Of a stretch of DNA of 64,000 nt, positions 61,001-64,000 are shown in pieces. The notes under the pieces are model-generated. The model worked only from the letters and a program-made list of their open reading frames with translations, was not told the origin of the DNA and made no database searches. The position numbers were made by a program, and so were the translations under genes. Position 1 is the stretch's first letter. Every line of letters begins with the position of its first letter. The stretch comes from Liolophura sinensis. Lineage: Eukaryota > Mollusca > Polyplacophora > Chitonida > Chitonidae. The stretch spans positions 13,397,501 through 13,461,500 of the forward strand of contig NC_088303.1 in the NCBI RefSeq assembly GCF_032854445.1, written 5' to 3'.

Positions 61001-64000
61001 ATTTGGAAACAACAAAAAACTACATTTTCAGTGCTAATCTCCTAAACTTACAACTGCTGTTTTAATACCACACATTTTTTTTACAATTTAGAAAAGCTAT
61101 TCATACCATCTCAACCCTTTTCACTTAACAACTGGAGTATCTCTAAGAAACTGGTTCATAAAAAATGTCAAGAATTTGACAAAAACATACAGCTAAAGTG
61201 TAAATGATAAAGTCAGAATGCTGATTACTGCTGACCCAATATGTACATGTACTGAAGTCAGTCACTCAGAATTTTTGTGTGAAAGTAAACTTAGTTTGAT
61301 AAGATATATATATATATATAGTATATTAGTTTATAATTTACTGAAATATTTTTATTCAATCATTCACATGCAGTATACTGTGGTCATAAACAAAAAGGAA
61401 TTGTGTTTTATTTTTCAGACCAGCTCTTTTATGGTACAAGTGTCCCCACGGCCAGCTGATGACCTGGCTATTCTGTCAAATGACATCCCTCCCTCGTCCA
61501 ACTCAGATGTCGAGTCAGAAAACAGTGACTCAGAAGAAGTTTGTAAGGAGGGGTGTTCCAGCCAGTTTGCAAACTCAGTTTATTATTTTTTCACCTTACA
61601 GCATACTTCACACTACTCAAACTCACTAATCGTGTTCCTTCCATATATTTATTGCAAGGGTCCTCCATGGCCAAGGTGGTTAGCATGCCAGCACGGCACA
61701 ATGACCCAGGAGCCTCCTACCAATGCAGTAGCTGTGAGTTCAGGTACAGCTCATGCTGGCTACCTCTCCAGTTGTACGAGGGAAGGTCTGCCTGCGACCT
61801 GCAGATGGTTGTGTTGCTCTGCCCGGTTTGCTCCTACCATATGCTGGCAGTCGTTGTATAAGTGATATATTCTTGAGTGAGGCGTAAAACACCCATCAAA
61901 AAAATGAAAAAATATTTATTGCAATATAAAGAAAACTAAAGATAATTTTTGTCCATCATTTTGGAAGAACATTTTTGGAAAAGAGATTCATTATGGAGAT
62001 TGTATGGGTATTCCTGAATTTCGGTGCCTCATGGCCCTACATGTCTGACATACAAGTAAACATTTTCATGAAAGTGGAGCTCAAGTCTTAAAAATGATAC
62101 CATTCGTCCATAGACAATTCCTGCTTATATAACACAACAAAAAGACAGACACGTTATATGCCGCAGAAGTTACCTACAATCCGCCACTGTGCAGCTAAAA
62201 GTGTGGTTGCTAAAAGTCTTTATATTTACCAGTGTACTGAAAAGCAATACAGACTATCAGGCCTTCCCCATGTGGCTGTTATTTCTGTTAGTCGATTTGG
62301 TGCATTATGTTTTTTGATCATCGTTTTTGGCTGGGCAGTGGCTCTCCCATATTTATGCTCAACCCACCGTTTAACCATGGGCAGTGCGAGTAACAAATGT
62401 GGGCTTGTTATATGGATCCTCTCCCTGGGGAGCAGCCATTTACGTTCAAAAGGTTTGGTTTTTACCACTATAGAATAAAGCAGGCAACATGTGTGTCCAA
62501 TGTGGAGAAAGTGAATGAGGAAAATTTCAGCTAAGCTGTTATATACAGTCATCATTCTATCAAGGTTTTTCATCAGCATTTGTCAGGTTGCTGGCAAAAT
62601 ATACAGTTATTTTTTTACATGTTACATCATCTTGCCATAAGTCAGACTTTCGGGCTATATGATGTAAAGGTGAAATCTTTAGACTTCTTGATTACAATGC
62701 CAAGAATGCAACATGCATGTAAGAAGATTTGAAATCTTTTGATCCAGGTCAGCTGACAATATCGCAATTTTGCCTTGAACAATGGGGGTGGAAATTAAGC
62801 TTTAAATTGGCTAGATGTTATTTTCAGTGACAGTCTCAGAGGTTTGCTTGGGGGAAAGAAACTGGTGGGCCTAAATTACAATTATATTCAGTCTGTAGGC
62901 TATAGTGTATTCTTGATCTTGAAGATGACTGACTTCCATCTTCAGGGGTCCGCCCTTGCCAGGGGGTTAACACGCCAGCACGGCGCAATGACCCAAGAGC
63001 CTCTCACCCATGCTGACTTGCTTTCCTGCCGTTGGTGGGAAGGTCTGCCAGCAACCTGCAAATGGTCATGGGTTTCCCCAGGGCTCTACCCGGTTTCCCC
63101 CCACCATAATGCTGGCCAATGTCATATAAGTGAAATATTCTTGAGTACAGCATAAAACACCAATCAAATGAATGAATAAATAAATCTATCTTCAGCTAGA
63201 AACATTAGGACTCTTTCTGGTTTGCTTCAAGTAAAGGAATGTCGCAATTTCTGTCATAAGCCACAGTCTTGCCACTCTGTTTCATGATCACATCATGATA
63301 CCGATACGTTAGCAGTGACTTTTGAAGTAAAAAAAAAAATTGATCTATTCTGTAAAAAAACTCATAACACAAAATTTGTCAAAAACACAATTTTCTGATT
63401 GAATCTCTAGGAGGAGAGCAGAATTTGTTTTAAATTTCCATGCTGGTACATGTGATAGACATTTAGTCTTACCCATAATAGATATGAGCTGTTCCATTTC
63501 CTGTTTCTGTCATATTTTGCAAATAACCTTTCCATTTAGAGCCACTAGCTTCAAAGGAGTACCAAAACAAAACTTGTCTTGTTAGCATTATATCTCCGAA
63601 ACTACAAAGAAAAATTCAGTGAAACTTTGTACTTGGATTTGTTGGCTGGTTTCCTAGAGCATAATTCATTAGTCCTGTTCATGGCGAGTGCCAATGAGCT
63701 TTGCCCTACTCTCTCAGGTCAGCATTCACAACAGTTAGCCTTGTATCTTCAAAACTACTGAGGAAAATTGTGATAAAACTCCATGCATTGATTCACAGGT
63801 GGTTCTCTTATACCTGATCAGAAATAATTTCTGCATGTAAATTTCAGAATGTATTTAACTATATTTGCATTATGTCTTACAGGTGGCCCTCAACATATGT
63901 TCCCCGAGTGTTTCACCCTCAATGTCAGCAACAACAGTGGTAGTTTTGCCTCGGGACGCCTGAGTGCCCTGAGCACCCACAGCTCGGTGGTGTCTGAAGG
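30995..64000 (+). CDS. Large HEAT/ARM-like alpha-helical protein, unidentified, 3' incomplete
   Basis: Twenty-seven exons join in a continuous frame for about 1038 codons and run off the right edge; the one break is a single extra base in exon 21. The product is soluble, with no signal peptide or obvious membrane segment. It is rich in paired amphipathic helices such as VKDVIYPLLSHPQLTIREQA, YLSTFLLYLMHPASTVRQTT and VRHLLEIYLTLSRAIV, the pattern of HEAT/ARM solenoids. A polar, Ser/Pro-rich region near exons 16-17 and an acidic Ser stretch (SDVESENSDSEE) in exon 26 interrupt the solenoid. I do not recognise the family and give no function. It shares a probable bidirectional promoter with UBE2V. 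The first two exons are the least certain. Confidence 0.8.
32446..32686 (+). CDS. HEAT-like gene, proposed exon 2
   Basis: The exon encodes AKTSEKERLILEELRQELLP, an acidic stretch, then EDDLNRFTCYLFERRYGW. Acceptor GTACAG and donor TTG|GTCAGA are modest, but the phases (1 in, 2 out) match both sides and the join reads ERRYGW-YRHQPLSVE smoothly. The open frame continues to 32804 if this donor is not used. Confidence 0.55.
33030..33370. repeat. ~54-bp tandem repeat
   Basis: Six or so units of CTTATGGCAATCAAACTCAC with CTCCTCTGCTCATTTATATG, some shortened to the second half. Confidence 0.9.
33873..33934 (+). CDS. HEAT-like gene, exon 3
   Basis: The exon encodes YRHQPLSVELLKAYIYTLRQ; acceptor TTTTCAG, donor CAGG|GTAAGT. 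Confidence 0.75.
34303..34394 (+). CDS. HEAT-like gene, exon 4
   Basis: The exon encodes VDKEKRALNGHRIEVSASLV then EMFKVYMEKLK, a basic helix pair. Confidence 0.78.
34569..34670 (+). CDS. HEAT-like gene, exon 5
   Basis: This 34-codon phase 0 exon encodes VPVVRNQSFVHIMDWVKRQA and on to FDLVK. Confidence 0.78.
35065..35610 (+). repeat. Tandem array seeded on a splice acceptor
   Basis: Seven diverged copies of GTACAG|AGTATAATTGTGTCTGG precede the real exon 6 start, near 35071, 35136, 35211, 35292, 35358, 35430 and 35503 (units of about 65-75 bases). Each unit holds a pyrimidine/T-rich stretch, an acceptor and the first 20-30 bases of exon 6, some still coding SI(I/V)(V/L)SGL. Confidence 0.9.
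35577..35705 (+). CDS. HEAT-like gene, exon 6
   Basis: The exon encodes SIIVSGLTDVWSAIRSACAS and AELDPDDLQALFKELTK. Its acceptor and first ~30 bases are the seed of the array immediately upstream. Confidence 0.85.
36673..36724 (+). CDS. HEAT-like gene, exon 7
   Basis: The exon encodes ICQDDGSSWQSVEGAVM and leaves in phase 1 at ATGG|GTGAGT. Confidence 0.78.
37172..37257 (+). CDS. HEAT-like gene, exon 8
   Basis: The exon encodes GLNAVIKGFPWRELNEDGDQ and a Pro/Gly loop ending GRAQ. Confidence 0.78.
37852..38001 (+). CDS. HEAT-like gene, exon 9
   Basis: This 50-codon exon has a canonical HEAT-like helix-turn-helix: VKDVIYPLLSHPQLTIREQA then TKTLASYLSRN. Confidence 0.85.
38196..38419 (+). mobile_element. 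SINE (family A), head partly lost
   Basis: GAGCATCTCACCAGTGGGGT, a B-box-like GAGTTCAATCCC, body and AAATAAAT tail; lies in intron 9 of the HEAT-like gene. Confidence 0.9.
39231..39482 (+). mobile_element. SINE (family A), diverged, full length
   Basis: Head GGGCCTCCGAGGCCTAGTGC then TTAGCATGCTAGCGCAG, body, and TGTGAAATATTCTTGAATGC; the tail is degraded. Confidence 0.85.
39773..39853 (+). CDS. HEAT-like gene, exon 10
   Basis: The exon encodes ESLVCFEQVIERLCQGTRPF and LKNTKQV. Confidence 0.78.
40358..40453 (+). CDS. HEAT-like gene, exon 11
   Basis: The exon encodes SSVHLAALNPDYRFLDAYAA then EGLLSVCVLLVK. Confidence 0.82.
40901..41021 (+). CDS. HEAT-like gene, exon 12
   Basis: The exon encodes RIPVGYLLPQWPRYLSTFLL and YLMHPASTVRQTTSSVFKYL, a clear solenoid repeat. 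Confidence 0.85.
41112..41470 (+). mobile_element. SINE (family B), full length with target-site duplication
   Basis: tRNA-like head GGATAGCACAGTTGGTAGAG (A box) and GGATCAATCC (B box), a 3' body ending GACGTTAAACCCCAAGCACT, and a (CACT)n tail. CTGGGGCCATTCC flanks both sides (41099-41111, 41471-41483). Confidence 0.92.
41667..42000 (+). mobile_element. SINE (family B), 5' truncated
   Basis: Very similar to the copy 200 bases upstream from GAGTGTCCGCTTTAGGGGC to the CACT tail, but the A-box end is missing. It lies just upstream of exon 13. Confidence 0.9.
42048..42224 (+). CDS. HEAT-like gene, exon 13
   Basis: The exon encodes VSTGSTNPVFVKLVLSELIK followed by a polar loop ending VVQVNTSEP. 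Phase 1 at both ends. Confidence 0.8.
42225..44149. other. Intron 13 of HEAT-like gene
   Basis: No exon or clear repeat, apart from a faint SINE A body (43990-44075, CTCTGGTTTCCTCCAGTGCC). Open frames near 43095-43388 resemble nothing. Confidence 0.5.
44150..44257 (+). CDS. HEAT-like gene, exon 14
   Basis: The exon encodes SLSSTWEWREGRLFAYELIV and KFLIKNHWLYTFGPA; donor GCAG|GTCAGG. The frame stays open past it, but exon 15 phase fits this donor. Confidence 0.78.
44575..44780 (+). mobile_element. Possible ancient SINE (family B) relic
   Basis: Weak matches only: TCAGTATAATG, CACACCTAATGACTACTCAT and TCATATGTCTGGAAAATTGA in the family B order. Confidence 0.4.
45790..46410. repeat. Short degenerate tandem repeat split by a SINE
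   Basis: Repeats of about 20-35 bases built on GTAATACATTGAAATCATGT and GATATGGT lie on both sides of the SINE at 45959-46176. Confidence 0.7.
45959..46176 (+). mobile_element. SINE (family A) inserted in a repeat array
   Basis: Head GAAGCCTCCGTGGCCTAGTG GTTAGCATGC, body and AAATAAAT tail. ATATATCAAAGTG before and ATATATCAAGGTG after are probably the target-site duplication. Confidence 0.9.
46412..48088. other. Rest of intron 14 of HEAT-like gene
   Basis: AT-rich; a degraded SINE A tail near 46890-46975 ending in A13. No exon is needed for phase between 44257 and 48089. Confidence 0.5.
48089..48155 (+). CDS. HEAT-like gene, exon 15
   Basis: The exon encodes ERIFEDKKEFVETALAFSYG and YL before CTAAA|GTATGT. 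It was found because phase 1 in and phase 2 out are exactly what exons 14 and 16 need. Confidence 0.65.
48904..49078 (+). CDS. HEAT-like gene, exon 16
   Basis: A polar, Ser/Pro/Arg-rich linker (SHGRPYSPRSRYHDPHSLCR) then a helix FSQLQKLEQSLPQ. Probably a disordered loop with possible phosphorylation sites. Confidence 0.8.
50053..50267 (+). mobile_element. SINE (family A), head lost
   Basis: From GGGGCCTCTCACCAATGCAG through CTCATGCTGGCTTCTCCTCT to the AAATAAAT tail. Confidence 0.9.
50421..50497 (+). CDS. HEAT-like gene, exon 17
   Basis: The exon encodes VDGSYQYPSKAMERQQSILR and GSLQN; leaves in phase 2 at AACAA|GTGAGA. Confidence 0.7.
50498..52288. other. Intron 17 of HEAT-like gene
   Basis: Two related stretches, about 50640-50890 and 51330-51480, share GACAGAAAAC.., TTTGGCAC-type and AAAGCTGAAAAT phrases; probably an old dispersed repeat. 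No exon is supported. Confidence 0.4.
52289..52427 (+). CDS. HEAT-like gene, exon 18
   Basis: The exon encodes NEVELNPMTSLLTTMFYQIT then ECVVDGQWELRRMGIQ. Its last 8-10 bases (GCATACAG) and donor are the seed of the 57-bp array that follows. Confidence 0.85.
52418..53920 (+). repeat. 57-bp minisatellite seeded on a splice donor
   Basis: About 25 units of ACATACAGGTGAGTCATAGG, ACTGAACTCATCAAACTCAT, AAATGTAGACCCATAAC, some shortened by about 8-10 bases. The first, most diverged unit is the end of exon 18 and its donor (GCATACAG|GTAAGTCTTAGAACTGAACT), so the array grew from the exon-intron junction. A short SINE B-like scrap (CGTTAAACCCCAAGCATAC) lies between it and the next unit. Confidence 0.95.
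54221..54320 (-). mobile_element. SINE (family A) 3' fragment, reverse
   Basis: TTTATTTGATCGGTGTTTTA, CGCCGTACTCACGAC, then CCACGACCATCCACAGGTTA. Confidence 0.85.
54790..55130 (+). pseudogene. THAP zinc-finger domain fragment, copy 2
   Basis: ATG at 54933 opens MVCCSAYGGK, then a frame change, then FFEFPDELALRKAWIYSTRQ, VPTRHSH and SSHFTPEIYER. All THAP landmarks are present in order (C..C, F.FP, W, ..HF.PE), but spread over broken frames and with the second cysteine pair damaged. The 140 bases before the ATG match copy 1 upstream of 28372 (shared phrases CTTTATGAGCTGTGAGAGCT-like, TAGCCATTTAG, GTGACAACA). Confidence 0.72.
55842..55949 (+). CDS. HEAT-like gene, exon 19
   Basis: The exon encodes LTFTCILTLRDSLLHASTLQ and LLSRNPPQAWQ. 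Two other frames are open here, but only this one is phase 0 at both ends and continues sensibly into DQDRCKDAII. A stop just upstream forces the acceptor CTGACAG. Confidence 0.72.
56421..56600 (+). CDS. HEAT-like gene, exon 20
   Basis: This 60-codon phase 0 exon encodes DQDRCKDAIIMICCHVQENL then LPLVEKLLTRG and SVIACCALMMAVSNF. Confidence 0.88.
56715..56812 (+). mobile_element. SINE (family A) 3' fragment
   Basis: GTTTCCTCCACCATAATGCT, GTATAAGTGAAATATTCTTG, then an AAATAAAT-type tail. Confidence 0.88.
57100..57262 (+). repeat. 81-bp tandem duplication across a splice acceptor
   Basis: GTTTTCAG|AAAACCAGATCATCTCAGTG at 57173-57200 repeats at 57254-57281 as GTTTTCAG|AAAACTAGAACCGCACAGTG. Copy 1 codes KTRSSQCVLDYSKWLFSLTH in the incoming frame and stays open into copy 2. 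Confidence 0.88.
57262..57402 (+). CDS. HEAT-like gene, exon 21, with one-base frameshift
   Basis: The exon starts KTRTAQCAL in the incoming frame, then needs a shift at a GGG run (about 57289-57291) to continue as DYWKRLFCLTHPDSS and AELILHLSRCTFQSPEQGYL. The upstream duplicate has GG at this place and reads straight through. With the extra base the frame stops within about a dozen codons. It could be a sequencing error, an allele, or a real lesion. Confidence 0.7.
57661..57706 (+). CDS. HEAT-like gene, exon 22
   Basis: The exon encodes CCLVRPEGPLQCAKQ; phase 2 in, phase 0 out at CAG|GTAAAT. Confidence 0.75.
57865..57970 (+). mobile_element. Degraded SINE (family A) relic
   Basis: AACCTGCCAAAGGTCTGAGA and TATAAGTGAAAAATTCCTGA match the SINE body at low identity. 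Confidence 0.5.
58357..58511 (+). CDS. HEAT-like gene, exon 23
   Basis: The exon encodes VEKVFMMESQNSLFPFIKTQ and ACQDAAFLLPILAHS, ending in SLSKVLVD. Confidence 0.85.
58540..58672 (+). mobile_element. SINE (family A) 3' fragment
   Basis: TACTCCCACCATAATGAAGG, TATAAGTGAAATATTCATGA, AAATAAAT tail; it starts just after exon 23. Confidence 0.82.
58673..59493. other. Intron 23 of HEAT-like gene
   Basis: AT-rich; nothing else seen. Confidence 0.5.
59494..59617 (+). CDS. HEAT-like gene, exon 24
   Basis: The exon encodes LSHLSTKTVDVVLKEDCSFR and IRYIYLTLKELSCQISSK. Confidence 0.85.
59998..60085. repeat. ~52-bp tandem repeat in intron 24
   Basis: GCCTGTTCATTGGCTGAGGT and GGTAATTTGATATCTGTG occur twice, followed by a partial third unit. 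Confidence 0.85.
60446..60565 (+). CDS. HEAT-like gene, exon 25
   Basis: This 40-codon phase 0 exon, TLDLQVVRHLLEIYLTLSRA and on to AICARINQ, is strongly helical. Confidence 0.88.
60566..61418. other. Intron 25 of HEAT-like gene
   Basis: A (TA)n run at about 61304-61320; no exon. Confidence 0.6.
61419..61542 (+). CDS. HEAT-like gene, exon 26
   Basis: The exon encodes TSSFMVQVSPRPADDLAILS and an acidic Ser-rich SSNSDVESENSDSEEV, leaving in phase 1 at GTTT|GTAAGG. Confidence 0.8.
61658..61902 (+). mobile_element. SINE (family A), full length
   Basis: Head TCCTCCATGGCCAAGGTGGT TAGCATGCC, B-box-like GAGTTCAGGTAC, body, and GGCGTAAAACACCCATCAAA. Confidence 0.9.
61903..63882. other. Rest of intron 26 of HEAT-like gene
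   Basis: Apart from the SINE, no exon: phase 1 out of exon 26 matches exon 27 directly. Near 63560-63620 and 63720-63790 there are two similar phrases (CTTGT..TA..ATCT..AAACTAC). Confidence 0.5.
62944..63183 (+). mobile_element. SINE (family A), internal deletion
   Basis: Head GGGGTCCGCCCTTGCCAGGG GGTTAACACGCC, then a deletion over the B-box region, then the body and an AAATAAAT tail. Confidence 0.88.
63883..64000 (+). CDS. HEAT-like gene, exon 27 (cut by window edge)
   Basis: Phase fits exon 26. It encodes CGPQHMFPECFTLNVSNNSG and a Ser-rich SALSTHSSVVSEG to the last base. Confidence 0.78.

Noticed and set aside
1-64000. CRISPR array, operon or prophage
   Set aside because: The tandem arrays have no unique spacers and the DNA is plainly from an animal nuclear genome with introns and SINEs.

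Overview
This is a stretch of an animal nuclear genome, most likely a mollusc or another lophotrochozoan. The signs are small GT-AG exons separated by long AT-rich introns, and many tRNA-headed SINEs of two types common in mollusc DNA. One type has a tail reading GATTGGTGTTTTACGCCGTA; the other has a CACT-repeat tail after GTTAAACCCCAAG. There is no bacterial or viral gene organisation. No search was run, so the organism call rests on recognised repeat style and gene families.

Three protein genes can be assembled by hand from splice sites and reading phase. (1) About 1.66-15.6 kb, + strand: the 3' nineteen exons of a formin with an N-terminal conserved region, a pleckstrin-homology-like module, a proline-rich FH1 and a full FH2 domain. 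This architecture matches the pleckstrin-homology-containing formin (PHCF) type, which is absent from humans. Its 5' end lies off the window. (2) 21.99-30.81 kb, - strand: a complete four-exon ubiquitin E2 variant (UBE2V/Mms2 family, 149 residues), the catalytically inactive partner of Ubc13 in K63 ubiquitin chain formation. (3) 31.0 kb to the right edge, + strand: at least 27 exons of a large alpha-helical, HEAT/ARM-like protein that I could not identify. Its first ATG lies only about 190 bp from the UBE2V start on the other strand, which implies a shared bidirectional promoter.

Layout: 1-1.66 kb is intron with a tandem array; 1.66-16.1 kb the formin and its 3' UTR; 16.2-21.9 kb intergenic DNA with a foldback MITE, two adjacent SINEs and the likely UBE2V 3' UTR; 22-30.8 kb UBE2V with a 6.8 kb first intron full of SINE pieces and a THAP-domain fragment; 30.8-64 kb the HEAT-like gene with arrays, SINEs and a second THAP fragment in its introns.

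The most unusual signal is not a gene. Intronic tandem repeats are repeatedly centred on real splice junctions. A 57-bp array of roughly 25 units at 52.4-53.9 kb copies the exon-end/donor sequence beside it. An array at 35.07-35.6 kb copies the acceptor plus the start of its exon seven times. A 53-bp donor duplication (2.46 kb), a donor-bearing 40-bp repeat (13.9 kb) and an 81-bp acceptor duplication (57.18 kb) show the same pattern. Each adds decoy splice sites. The last abuts an exon that also carries a one-base frameshift in this sequence.

The three genes have no evident joint pathway; formin acts on actin, and UBE2V acts in ubiquitin signalling and DNA-damage tolerance.
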